A DNA stretch of 64,000 bases, from the NCBI RefSeq assembly GCF_030272615.1, contig NC_081409.1:875879594-875943593 (forward strand). Reading direction: 5' to 3'. The notes below the pieces were generated by a model. The model saw only the letters and a list, made by a program, of their open reading frames with translations. It made no database searches and was not told the origin of the DNA. A program made the position numbers and the translations under genes. Below, piece by piece: positions 1 through 10,536 of the stretch (within the stretch, counting starts at the first letter, position 1; each line of letters starts with the position of its first letter). The DNA is from Cryptomeria japonica. Taxonomy: Eukaryota; Streptophyta; Pinopsida; Cupressales; Cupressaceae.

Positions 1-44
1 GACCTATTTTGTTATTGGCAAATCTTGTGGATTATTTTTCGTAG

Positions 45-525
45 CTTGTGGACCTTTGTTTCCAATGTTCCTTAGTGTGTGGCCAACCTTTCCTTAGGTC
101 TGCACATCATTTTATGGTTTTTTTTTAAGGGATCTCTTTGGCAGAGGTCGACCTTGTAGTTTTACATGTTTCATTCTATTCATCGACATTTGTTCCATCA
201 TGGGCCAACATAGATCATTCTTGATCATATAAATCAATAATTTATAATTAGAATTCAATTGTTAGAACATAGAAGAATAATCCTGAGGTTAGGAGGTCCA
301 AAGATGGCTCGCATTCTTACTTGAGCCTGAATGTTGCATAACATGTATGTTTTGTACTCAGGCCTATGAGCTGAGTTTTATGAGCCTACATGTTGTCAAC
401 AGTTTGTAATTAATTTTCATAAAATAATATAGTTTGATTCTACATGGCCTCCATCACATTGAGTTGTTTTTGTTGTGTGACTCTTGTTGCACAGTCCAGA
501 CTGTTCTCTTTGAAGAATTTCCCGT
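45..525 (+). repeat. Inverted-repeat arm 1 (partner at 1745-2222)
   Basis: No gene is visible in the first 540 bases. About 480 bp here match, with many substitutions and small gaps, the reverse complement of 1745-2222. Shared landmarks include the run around 'gtagcttgtgga', then 'ccaatgttcctt', 'catgtttcat', 'gatcatataaatcaat', and 'ggcctccatca'. The arms are about 1.2 kb apart. They could be LTR-derived fragments, but I see no clean TG...CA boundary. Confidence 0.6.
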
Positions 526-539
526 CGTGACTGCACCAA

Positions 540-985
540 TGAATTTTGTCATTCCTAGAATTAACAAAATGCTTGTCAAATAACATTGAGGGTTTCATAA
601 ATTCCAAAGAACCATGGCAAGAGAAGTGACAATCAATTACAGAATTATAGCTCGATCAACTAGAATAAATGACAAGCAAAAATAGGTTTGAAGATTGCTT
701 TTAGTATGAAAAAGTTTCCATAATATTACCGTTAATCATACTTTATGCAGATTGAAAACAATACTATAAGTTCTATGTTTGATAAGAAACTCTGATTATT
801 GCATCATCATTTTGAACAAAAAAATACTATTCACTTCATTACTATATTATTCTAAAACAAAACTATATTCTCAAGTTAATAATATATTGTTATCATTTCT
901 CATAGGAGCAGATCAATAGAATGACCACTCCATGAAGATACAGAAGTGTTTTATTTCAGAACATGGTAACTTCCAGAAAAGTAAT
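540..985 (-). repeat. LTR-type segment of element G/H, direct copy of 52205-52649
   Basis: About 445 bp align colinearly with 52205-52649 at roughly 85 percent by eye, for example the shared words 'tcataaattccaaa', 'aacaatactataagttctat' and 'tctcaagttaataatat'. Just to the right comes 'gtgtcaacaacctccccc', which on the minus strand is a purine tract followed by a TGTTGACACG start. This looks like the beginning of a minus-strand 3' LTR reading leftward. The copy at 52205 would then belong to the 5' LTR of the same element, itself cut by later insertions. No gene is seen. Confidence 0.5.
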
Positions 986-1004
986 GACATCAATGAAAAA
1001 CGTG

Positions 1005-1310
1005 TCAACAACCTCCCCCTTTGGCATTGAAGTCAAAACCAAAACTTCAAACTCTGCAACATCATTGAATCAACTTATGCTTATATTGGAATGTCTGAAG
1101 GCAAACCCCAAGAAACATCTACTAAGACCAACCAAACAAACACAAATCCACAAGAAGCATCTAATCAAAACATGAAGTATCCCTACATCCACAAGCATTT
1201 GAAAAACAAATATACCTTTCTCTCCCTTTGACATTAATGACAAAGGACCTAGGGATAATAAAGTTTGACAAGACAATGATCCCCCTAAGCATAGGCTTAC
1301 TCTTGAATAG
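1005..1310 (-). other. Series of polypurine tracts before the 3' LTR of G/H
   Basis: Three tracts on the minus strand appear in order as 'aaagggggagg' (about 1010-1022), a purine run near 1215-1225, and 'ttagggggatca' (about 1278-1290). The same trio recurs in elements C (about 23447-23660) and L (about 58240-58520). Such tracts prime plus-strand DNA synthesis, and serial copies are known from the large plant copia (SIRE/Maximus-like) group. I take the leftmost one as adjacent to the LTR. Confidence 0.5.
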
Positions 1311-1348
1311 AGTTAGAGAGAAGATAATACCTCGAGATTCCATCTGTG

Positions 1349-1745
1349 TCAAAGCCAACCTTTACCTATTTGTCCAAACAAATAGTGTGCATCTTGTTGC
1401 TCTCTCAAATTATAGACATTATCTTCTATTATTGTCCCTTCTGCAACCAACCTACTTGAATCAACCTTTTTTATTTCACACTTGTGAGCATTAAAGTTCA
1501 TAATATATCCATTATCACATAATTGGTTGACACTTAGCAAATTATACTTCAGGTTCTCTACATACCAAACATTACAAGCTTTGAAAGTATCACTAATACT
1601 TACATAACCTTTACCTTGAATTTGTATTGATGATTTATCACCAAACTTTACTACACCACCATTCCAATTAGTAAAGGTAATAAACTTACTCTTATCACCT
1701 GACATGTGATTCAAGCAACCACTATTGGTGTAGTCACAGTTAGGA
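1349..1745 (-). pseudogene. Copia protease fragment (element G/H)
   Basis: The minus-strand translation contains the copia aspartic protease core: NHMSGDKSKF, then a G-x-V-K-F-G-D stretch, an I-x-G-K-G motif and the NLLSVNQLCD motif. The catalytic triplet, normally Asp-Ser-Gly, reads Asn-Ser-Gly here, so the catalytic aspartate is lost. Integrase, reverse transcriptase and RNase H do not follow; the frame runs straight toward the purine tracts. The element is therefore internally deleted as well as inactivated. The first 30 or so residues of the open frame (toward 1834) come from the inverted-repeat arm and are not protease. Confidence 0.75.
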
Positions 1746-2222
1746 GGGACCTCAATGAGATCTATCTGGACCTTGCAGCAAGAGTAAACACAATGAAAGC
1801 AAGACAAGATGATGGAGGCAATGCAAAACTGCACGAATTAGATCATGAAAACTGATTACAAACAACCGGTAACATCCGAGTTAAAATATTTAGCTCACTG
1901 GCCTACTACATACATTCTTAATTATAGAATCGGCCAACTCCGAACCTCCAAATCTTAAGATTTATCCTCTATATTCTCTATGGTGGATTATGATGCTTAA
2001 TTACATTGATTTATATGATCTAGAGGGATCTGAGTGGATCAAGAAGAATCAAACAATGATGAACATGATGAAACATGCAAAACCATCAAGTCAGCCTCCG
2101 CCAAAGAGAATCCTCTAGAAAATCCAAAGGATGAAGTGTGAATCAAAGGGAAGGTCGGCCACATGCCAAGGAACATTGGAATCAATGAACTGAGGCTCCA
2201 CAAGCTACAAAAAGGGTCCACA
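1745..2222 (-). repeat. Inverted-repeat arm 2 (partner at 45-525)
   Basis: This is the reverse-complement partner of 45-525. It lies between the Gag and protease remnants of element G/H, where no LTR-like DNA is expected, so it is probably a later insertion or a rearrangement product. No gene is seen. Confidence 0.55.
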
Positions 2223-2499
2223 AGCAAAATCTAGCTCAGGAATAAGGAAAATGATCCAAATATTCTATGGCTTAAGAATAAGGAAGATAATCATGTTCAC
2301 AAGCAAAATCCAGCTCCGCAAGATCCGATGAGCAAATGCAAGAAAATGCAGAAAGAAATGCTAAAACTACAAAACAGGAACACATTGAAAATAAATTTTT
2401 TTGGTTGATGCAAGATTTCCAAGAACCATGAATGGTCCTATATTATCTATGATCCAAAGATTTTGTTTATTCACATGAAGAGAAAATTGTGTAATAATG

Positions 2500-3456
2500 G
2501 AATTTTCTGACTTCTTGTCTTGTTTCTTTTTTCATACTTTCTTTGTTTTTATCTTGAAGAATCTATTCTCAGTCCTTTTCTTTTCTACAAAACCCAAATA
2601 ACAATTCCTTGCAATATGACCATTATTCTAACAATTAAAATAGATTATATCAAAATCATTCAAGGAATCAAAGAATTTCAACTAATAAAATTAATATCCC
2701 TTTGTGGCACAACTCTGCAATTAACATCTTTATGACCAAAATAGTTGCAAAGATTATGATAGCCATGAAAAGAATAATACTTTTTTTTTGTCAATATTTT
2801 AGTAGGAAAATTCCATGGTGAATTCCTTTGTTGTCTCTAAATTCTAATATATTTGTTTCCTTTATCTTTGTCATCTAAACTTTGACCTTGTTCAAAACCT
2901 GAACCGGATGTATTCTCATCTAACATGTTAGAAATTTTAACTAACTTTTCTTTTCTATTTGACTCATTTTTATATTGTTCTAAATCAAGTTGTAAAGCTA
3001 CCAATTTATCTTCTAAAACCATACATTCTTCCGATTTAGACAGAAATTTCAAATATATTACCTCTTCTCTTTTCTTACTTTCTTCAATTTCATTTTTTAA
3101 CTTGATGACCATCTCATTTCCTTCTTCAAGTTCTTTGTTTAGGACTTCAACTTCTTTCAATGTTGAAACCTTGTGCTGAGATTTCTCCTTCTTCAATTTG
3201 TTGATTTCTTCAAGGGTGCATAGTAGTTCTCCTTTGAAATCTATTTCACCTTCTTCGATTTCATCTTCATCACTCTAATTTGGTGAACCAATTGCCATAA
3301 ACAATACTTCACCATTAGATTCATTACTGTCCTATGAATTTGAACTTTATTAATTTACACACAAACTCTCCTTTTTCTTCAAAAAGTTTCATTGTATGTA
3401 GAAAGGTTTGCCTTTATTCTTCTTCTTGAAATATTCCTCATTATCTTGGTCATATT
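2500..3456 (-). pseudogene. Copia Gag C-terminal half, coiled coil plus zinc-knuckle remnants (element G/H)
   Basis: On the minus strand the segment near 3380-3456 reads NEEYFKKKNKGK, typical of the region after the core Gag fold in SIRE-type copia. An acidic stretch around DEDEIEEGEIDFKGE follows, and then a 119-residue open stretch (3196-2837) rich in Lys/Glu/Leu heptads, as in a coiled coil. Past its end, shifted frames show CNYFGHKDVNC and NNGHIARNC, two decayed CCHC zinc knuckles. Several stops and frameshifts make it a pseudogene. Its overall plan (coiled coil, then knuckles) resembles the Gag of element L at 62425-63582. Confidence 0.65.
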
Positions 3457-3466
3457 TGTTGAGACA

Positions 3467-3538
3467 TGGACTAGCTAGGACTCGAACCTAGGACCTTCCA
3501 TATGTTGTTGGAGTGCTCTACCACTTAGCTACTAGCCC
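3467..3538 (-). other. tRNA-like cloverleaf with pol III A and B boxes, copy 1
   Basis: On the minus strand the ends pair as a 7-bp acceptor stem (GGGCTAG with CTAGTCC, one G-T pair) followed by a discriminator A. The A box TAGCTAAGTGG and the B box GGTTCGAGTCC match the RNA polymerase III consensus patterns. The T arm is a perfect 5-bp stem (CTAGG/CCTAG) with a 7-nt loop TTCGAGT. Total length is 72 nt. The anticodon arm is weak (4 bp with an 8-nt loop lacking the usual T33), and no CCA is encoded. I read it as a tRNA-derived promoter module within an LTR rather than a working tRNA gene. Confidence 0.75.
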
Positions 3539-3665
3539 CTCTTGGAACAATCCATCGTTAGTCCGGGTGTGGCTTATTTCAAACACCAACACCCCCCCTT
3601 AAGCCACACCTCTCATGTGCTTGGGGCTCCTAGCCTGGACCTGGACCTGATACCATGTTGAAACA

Positions 3666-3737
3666 TGGACCAGCTAGGACTCAAACCTAGGACCTTCCAT
3701 ATGTTGTTGGAGTGCTCTACCACTGAGCTACTAGCCC
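3666..3737 (-). other. tRNA-like cloverleaf, copy 2
   Basis: This is the same module in the other LTR. The D stem is a full 4 bp here (GCTC/GAGC) and the A box reads TAGCTCAGTGG. The acceptor still pairs over 7 bp with two G-T pairs. The B box has one change (GGTTTGAGTCC). Changes between the copies mostly preserve pairing in the D and acceptor stems. Confidence 0.72.
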
Positions 3738-3791
3738 CTCTTGGACCAGTCCATCATCAGTCCGGGTGTGGCTTATTTCCAACACCAACAG

Positions 3792-4212
3792 TGTTAAGGA
3801 ATTTGGATCAAAGATAGAGAAACAATAGTCTAATATTATATATAAAAGAGTAGAATTTTGATGAGATTACTGATATGAATATATTCTATCAATTAATCTT
3901 TTGTATTATCGACTACTTACTGGGTCATGAAATTTCCATTGTAATTGATATCGATAGCCAACAAGTATCGAAGACGAAGTATATGTATGAATTTGAAAAG
4001 TCATGTCCATGTAGAGGCATGACTTCTACGTGGCTTATGCCACATAGAGTCATGACCCTACGTTAACATGACTCTTTGTATGCAAGAGTCACCGTTTTAG
4101 TTATGCCTTAAAACATTTAATGATGCTCGGGGTTTAACAATGCTTTGACTTGGACTTCGACAATCACTATATGTATATAGATATAATGTGATACATATAT
4201 ATAATGTCATAA

Positions 4213-4250
<38 letters not shown>

Positions 4251-4283
4251 TGATTTAATCCGAATGAGGCTATATACTTAACA
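3792..4283 (-). mobile_element. 3' LTR of copia element F
   Basis: This 492-bp block begins (plus view) TGTTAAGG and ends TTAACA, so it is TG...CA on the minus strand. Its first 215 bp match 46279-46497 closely (the 5' LTR of F). On the right it abuts a purine tract (minus-strand 'cctcttttgctaagagggag', 4284-4303). Internally it has a (TA)n run at about 4216-4247. Confidence 0.8.
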
Positions 4284-4976
<693 letters not shown>

Positions 4977-4981
4977 TAAGA

Positions 4982-6046
4982 TGTTGGTATTTTGGATATG
5001 TTGATATGGTTTTGTCATTGATGTCAACACCTGTCATCACTTGTCAACACTTATCAACACTTGGAGATTTTGGTTATGTTCATTGGCAAGTCAGAGACTT
5101 ATGCGTAGTCACCGATGTTTGGTTCACCGACAGATTATATTGCTCACCTGCACTTGAAATCACTTGGAGACTACTTGGTTATAGTGAAGACATTATTCGA
5201 TCACTTAGTTTTGGCGATTTGGTTAATTATTTATTCAGGTTTGCATATTTGTTGTTATTAGCAAATAGGTCCAGGATATGCACCGGCAGGCATATCTATT
5301 CCAGATCAGCACGACACATTATGGAGATGATTTATTATTATTGTAAATGCATTGAGCCGACATCATGCATTAGATATTGATTTATTTGTAATTGATTTTA
5401 TTGTAATATCTTTTAGTGAGCCGACCTATTTAATTGGTCTTAGGTTATGGTATAAATGTAAGATCTCATTTGTGAGATTGATATGCGATTGGGAAAAAGA
5501 ATTGTAATAAGGTATATGCGAAAATAAGAAGAGCTATACATGCAGACATCATTTGAAGGTTGAAGGAAGGTTTTTGTGAAGGCAATCAGAACTAAACTGG
5601 TACTGAATCCAGCATATGAAGATGCTATTTTATGCAGCACATTATCATTGGATTTAACCATCCAATTGTAGTCAGTGTGACTCTCATTTTGTGATTGAGT
5701 AGTGAGCTCTAGGTAGTTGACCTTTCTCCATGTGCAGACTCCATATTGTACACACATACTATCTGCAGCACTATCATTTAATTGTGGGTAAGGCTTCCCA
5801 CCATGGTTTTTCCCCTTACAGGGTTTCCACGTACAAATATTTGTGTTATATGTTGTCGATGTTATTGTCTTTTTGTTTCATGCATTAATCTTTACCGGTA
5901 CTGCAATTAAGTGATTAAACTGTCTACCAGTATAAAGTTTGATTTACCGACATTAAGCATTAAGTTTTGGTTAAGTTAATTTTGGTTGAATTTATTGGAC
6001 AACTCATTCACCCCCCTTGCCTCTCAGTTGTCTTCAGGACCTAACA
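4982..6046 (+). mobile_element. 5' LTR of element D
   Basis: 1065 bp, exactly the length of the C 5' LTR at 28022-29086 (opposite strand), and nearly identical to it. It carries a TATA box at 5450-5456 ('tataaat'). The 3' part has the 'ggaaaccctgtaaggggaaaaacc'-type block (here plus-strand complement, about 5795-5830) common to the LTRs of D, C and L. It ends just before the primer site. Confidence 0.93.
5450..5456 (+). promoter_or_regulatory. Putative TATA box of the D LTR promoter
   Basis: TATAAAT in the context 'tggtataaatgtaagatc', about 470 bp into the LTR and about 600 bp before its end. It is conserved in the other C/D-family LTRs. It would define the U3/R boundary; this is inferred from position. 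Confidence 0.5.
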
Positions 6047-6061
6047 ATTGGTATCAAAGCC
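6047..6061 (+). other. Primer binding site of element D
   Basis: 'attggtatcaaagcc' directly follows the LTR end. The core TGGTATCA-AGC matches the 3' end of plant initiator Met tRNA with one change, the usual primer for Ty1/copia elements. Confidence 0.88.
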
Positions 6062-6103
6062 TAGTCCTCTTTTTGCAGAAGTTTAACAGCTTGAGGAGAT
6101 CTA

Positions 6104-6330
6104 ATGTCTTCTAGCTATTTCAGGAAGGACAGTCTGAAACTTGATGGAACTAACTATGGCATATGAAAGATCAGGATGGAGACACATTTGAATTGCATTG
6201 GAAAGGACATATGGGATGTTACAAAGAATGGCTATAGTGCTCCTACTCAAGGTCAACCTAATCCACCTACCTTGGCTAAAGATGAAGAAAATGATTGCAA
6301 AGCAAGAGAAGCACTTTTGAGTGCATTATC
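6104..6330 (+). pseudogene. Gag, first part (element D), cut by element C
   Basis: The frame opens at an ATG 57 nt after the LTR and reads MSSSYFRKDSLKLDGTNYGI, the start of a copia Gag (UBN2-type). A Trp codon has become TGA just after this (about 6165). The reading continues METHLNCIGKDIWDV and stops making sense at 6330, where TGTTAGG (LTR of C) begins. It resumes after 29086 with DQQVMGLSDRST. The equivalent Gag start in C (27964 and down) is colinear. Confidence 0.88.
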
Positions 6331-6644
6331 TGTTAGGTTCCGAAGACAACTGAGAGGGGGGGTGAATCAGGCAACTAAGAGGGGGGGGTGAATCAGTTGT
6401 CTAATAAATTCAACCAAAATTAACTTAACCAAAACCTAATGCTTAATACCAGTGAACCAAACTTTATGCCGGTAGACAATCTTAACAGTTAATTGGAGTA
6501 CCAGTAAAGATTAATGCATGAAATAGAAAGACAATAACATCCACAACACATAACACAAATATTTGTATGTGGAAACCCTGTAAGGGGAAAAACCACGGTG
6601 GGAAACCTTACCCACAATCAAATGATACTATTGCAGATAGTATG
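6331..6644 (-). mobile_element. 3' LTR of C, first segment (LTR 3' end)
   Basis: Starts TGTTAGGTTCCGAAGACAAC, the reverse complement of the D LTR end. Near 6345-6392 a block containing 'gagggggggtgaatcag' is tandemly duplicated (about 24 bp), which accounts for this LTR being about 1089 bp rather than 1065. The segment is interrupted after GTATG at 6640-6644. Confidence 0.9.
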
Positions 6645-8038
6645 TGATGCTCTGCAAAATGGACAAGGTTAGTCTGAGATAAATAACGCACACACAAGAA
6701 ACCATTAGTGTTAGTCAATCAAAAACTAATCTAAACAGGCATATCAAAAGAGATACTAAAATCATGCTAATATATCTAACAAATGAAACAAAGATAATAA
6801 GGCATCTCCAAATGCCTCTTAGCATGCTCTTAGCTCCTTCTCCCTTGTTCCTCTCCTCTCCAAGTTCCAAAATAGTGTAGCTCTCAGCAGCTTTTTGCAC
6901 TATGGATGCTTATGGAGGATTGAGATTTGAGTATTTTTGCTCTAAATGTAAAATGAAAAGCCAAAATACTAGATGATATTAAAATGATTGATTTTAACCC
7001 AAAACAACAAGATTATAGTTTGCTATCCTAAATGCTCTCTAAAATGCCTATAAGTTAAATGCATACAAGTTTTCAGGATCTGGATTATGAAGAAATGGGC
7101 TCTATTTATAGGAAAAATGGAGCAATGGATGGTTGAGATTGAGTAATCTCAACAAGGGTCAGGATTGAATGATTTCAAACCCATGTGAGGGCTTTCAACC
7201 CAATCCCAGGATGACAAGTGTCAATGTGAGATAGGTTGAGAGGAGAGGGAATAAGCATTAAATGTTTGACATGACTTTGGGAGTTAAAGTCAAGGTTAAT
7301 TGAATGAATAAAGTCTTTATTCAAAGAATAAAGCTTTTATCCAATGGATAAACTCTTGTGCAAAGGCAAGAAGGATAAATATGGTCAAAGCAATAAATGC
7401 TTGGGGGGACAAGTCTGAAATAACCATAAATGGCTATGTAAGAGCCATAAATGGTCATGTAAGAGCCATTAGTGGTTTTTGAAGACTTTGGGGGTTAATT
7501 TGTTGAACACACAAAGCATTAAATGCTTTTCAAAGACTTTTGAAGTCTTTGAGAAGTGACTCCATTTTGCTTAGGAATGTGACAATAATTAGGGGATGGA
7601 TTAGGCTAATTAGGAAGGGGTTAGAAGAATCTAGAAGGGGATTAGATTTTGCAAGTGGATTTGGTGGGTGAGGGAAAATAGGATTTTATTAAAAATAAAA
7701 ATTTATTTATTTCAATAAATGTGTGCAAGTTGCATTTGTAGGAAAATGCAAGTGGGGGGGGGGGGGGGTAATGATTTAAATAAATGTTTTTATTTAATTT
7801 ATTTAAAAGAGGAAAAGGGGATATTAATTAAATAAATAGATTTTATTTATTTAATTGATTGTGAATTTGATTTAATGAATTTAATTAAAATAAATTGAAT
7901 AATTTATTTAATTAATAGGAGAATGTTTGGAGATGAATTAATTAAATATTAATTTAATTAATTGATGGCTAGTGGGTTTTTAATCAAATAAATAGCGAAT
8001 ATTTATTTAATTAAGTCGGACATATTTGTGTGACTACA
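6645..8038 (-). mobile_element. 3' LTR of gypsy element A
   Basis: 1394 bp. On the minus strand it starts TGTAGTCACACAAAT and ends GCAGAGCATCA. A TATA box TATAAATAGA lies at 7101-7110 (minus). The part near 7680-8000 is made of alternating ATTTAATT/AAATAAAT words. A run of 15 G (7754-7768) replaces 7 G at the same place in the other LTR. No gene; small open stretches such as 6715-6900 are shared with the other LTR and look incidental. Confidence 0.92.
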
Positions 8039-8052
8039 TTTGCCCCTCTTTG
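8039..8052 (-). other. Polypurine tract of element A
   Basis: The minus-strand sequence 'caaagaggggcaaa' abuts the TGTAG start of the 3' LTR, the expected place and composition for the plus-strand primer of a gypsy element. Confidence 0.78.
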
Positions 8053-9950
8053 AGACGGTGCAGTTTATCGCGTCGTTTCAAAGAAAGAAAAAAAAACTGG
8101 TGTGAAGAAATGCCCCATAAAATGTAATTTTAATGGGTGGTATGCCCCCTTGAGAGATGGGTCGAAAATTTTTGAAAAATTGGGTGATCTCTCGAAAAAG
8201 AATGAAAAGTGGAGGGGAGGTAGAATAGAAGAAATTAGAACTAATGATGAAAGAATGGGAGAAAATGGAGTGAATATGAAGAAATAACAAGCCAGCAAGT
8301 ACCCTGAGGTCATGCAAGAGATACATAACAGATGTAGTGTGGGGTTTGGATTGATGCTATACAATTAATCAAAATTGGTTGGACAATCTGGTGCAATCGG
8401 TTTAATTGCCCCGGTCAAGTCAAAGCGTGACAGTTGATGTCAGTTGGTTGCTTGGACATGATAAAGTCTGAGTAAGTGAATCAAAGTGACCTAATGTGAC
8501 TTAGACAATTGATGTAATTGCCCGATGAAGTCAAGGTATATTAAGCAAAATACTCATTGAGACGTAGACAATTGATGTAATTGTCGGTTGGATTGTGTTT
8601 GATTAGTTGATCAATTGATAGTGTGTGTGTGTGATGGATGGTTGTGGGGAATCATGGCAACCCCATTGAGACTAGGTCATTATGATAAATGCCTGATGTA
8701 GTCTAGGATTACCATAATCGATTACCTGTTGAGACCCGAAGATACTTGATCAGAGTATCTGTTGATAGTCTAGGTGTGTGTGAGTCGAGGTACCTGTGTA
8801 GAGAGAGTAACTTGCTTGGCTTATTGGATGACTTAGCATAGGAAACACAATTCCTCCTATTTAGAGATGGATGGTGATGAACATGGCTTGATTGGGTTGA
8901 TTGAGAAACGATGTAGGGTATGTGATGTTGATTATCGAGATGGGGAGGGTGAGGGGGGGGGGGTTCGATGTTAGATAGAAGAAATGGAGAACCTATGACT
9001 CATTCCTATGGAAGAAGAGGAAAATAGAGTATGCATTATTATGACTATGTATGCATGATATGTAGCTATTATGAATGTATAGATGGGTGGAATGCAACGA
9101 AATGCAATATATATAGATGAGATGAGATGACGATCCATAGTGCTCTATTTTCATCATTGAGCTTTAAAATGTTGGAAGAGAATACAAGCATCTTGACATA
9201 ATGATTCAAGATGACCTGAGTATTCCTTACATGGATTTTATATAGCAAGTTAATACCAACGACTTGATATAAGGGTCAAGTCAACCAGAGTATTGCTTGC
9301 GGAACAGACAAGGATTATCTCCGTTCATGCATGACTTGGATCATCCTCCTTGATCTTAGGCTGATCAGATCCTGAGACAAGTGCATACTGTACTAAAAAA
9401 TAAAACCTTTATCCAATTTGGATGAGGTAGGAGGAACTAAAGGAAGAGCAATGTACCTACAAACAAACAGTATATACATAAAGAATAAAGAATAAGGATC
9501 CTTGGTAATGGTTCATGCCCATATAGTCAAGGTATACACTGTAGTTAGCAAGTTGTAATGATCCATGACTGCATTTGGCATAAGATCACGTAGCTTGGTG
9601 AACTTCCCACGTAGACACCATTAGTACATGCCCCAGAACTTCATTGGAAATAATGCGCAAACGATACAAAATAATGCTGAAAGATCCCGATACAGATAAA
9701 TGAATGATTGTACTCACAAATCAACCAAGTATTTGATAGCTTAAACAGAATTTTCTTGTCAAAGAAAATGTCATTTTTGTCTTTGTTTTGGTAAGGAAGG
9801 ATGCATACTTGTTGAAGACAGTTTCCGATTTGTTGATGTTGATTGTGTGGTTTGATTGGTAAATGGTCATCGTGTGAGTATTATGTCAATGTTTGCTTTG
9901 TATATGTGTGGATGAGTATGTACAAGGTGTTGCCATGTTTTTGTGTGATT
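8053..9950 (-). mobile_element. Non-coding interior, A tail and/or B interior
   Basis: No supported gene. The sequence has repeated short phrases such as 'gacaattgatgtaattgcc' (about 8500-8590) and 'tgagaccc/gagacttag'. An integrase gene would be expected near here for A, and none is present in any frame. The junction between A tail and B interior cannot be placed by eye. Confidence 0.5.
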
Positions 9951-9954
9951 TTTA

Positions 9955-10245
9955 ATGGTTTTTTCGATGTTTTTGGATTTTGAATTGTTTTGAATGTTTT
10001 TGGATTTTTGTGATGATTTTTTTGAATGTTTTTGGTATTTTGTGAGATGTTTTTGAATGTTTTTGGATTTTGTGAGTCATTTTTGAATGTTTTTTGGATT
10101 TTGTGAAACAGTTTTGAATGTTTTTGGATTTTGTGAAATAGTTTTGAATGTTTTTTGGTATTTTGTGAAACAGTTTTGAATGTTTTTGGATTTTGTGAAA
10201 CAGTTTTGAATGTTTTTTGGTATTTTGTGAAACAGTTTTGAATGT
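9955..10245. repeat. Tandem repeat, about 31-33 bp unit
   Basis: Roughly nine imperfect units built on 'ttttgaatgtttttgg' plus 'attttgtgaaacag'. On the minus strand the array is open in two frames and would encode repeats like HSKLFHKIPKN. Units at 10080-10240 are the most regular. Confidence 0.9.
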
Positions 10246-10536
10246 TTTACCCAATGAATCACCAGTAATGTAGAATCCACTTCCACCAACTAGATTTAAG
10301 GGCATTGCCCCCAAGTGTAGACATGACTATGACAAAGCGGTATGCAAGATGCATGAAGTACTTTCTTTGATTACAGATCAAATAACAAGCCATGGTTTAG
10401 ATGGATGGATGTGTGGATGCATGAATGTGATCGCAACGAGCTCGAAAGATACTGGAGCCATAGTTTTTTTACGAGTGGTGCCTATTTGCCAGGTTTTCAC
10501 CATCGCACTTACCCAAGGTGCCACCAAAGTGGTTGT

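Larger units (their letters stand above)
3457..3790 (-). mobile_element. Terminal-repeat retrotransposon in miniature (TRIM) with tRNA-like LTRs
   Basis: Two direct repeats of exactly 135 bp (3457-3591 and 3656-3790) flank a 64-bp centre. Read on the minus strand each repeat starts TGTTGG and ends CAACA. The base next to the right-hand repeat begins a TGGTATCAGG-type primer site (complement at 3643-3655), close to the initiator-Met tRNA site. A G-rich purine tract (complement 'acccccccttaagcc', 3591-3605) precedes the left-hand repeat. LTR, PBS, PPT, LTR in 334 bp with no coding capacity is a TRIM. Each LTR contains a 72-nt tRNA-like sequence. Flanking bases do not form an obvious 5-bp duplication, and element F begins two bases after the right end. 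Confidence 0.75.

Noticed and set aside
3467-3737. Two functional tRNA genes
   Set aside because: The anticodon arm is weak, the loop has 8 nt without T33, and both copies lie inside identical terminal repeats. A tRNA-derived module in an LTR fits better.
6715-6900. 61-codon frame conserved in both A LTRs (also 21352-21537)
   Set aside because: The conservation simply reflects LTR identity; no start context or domain.
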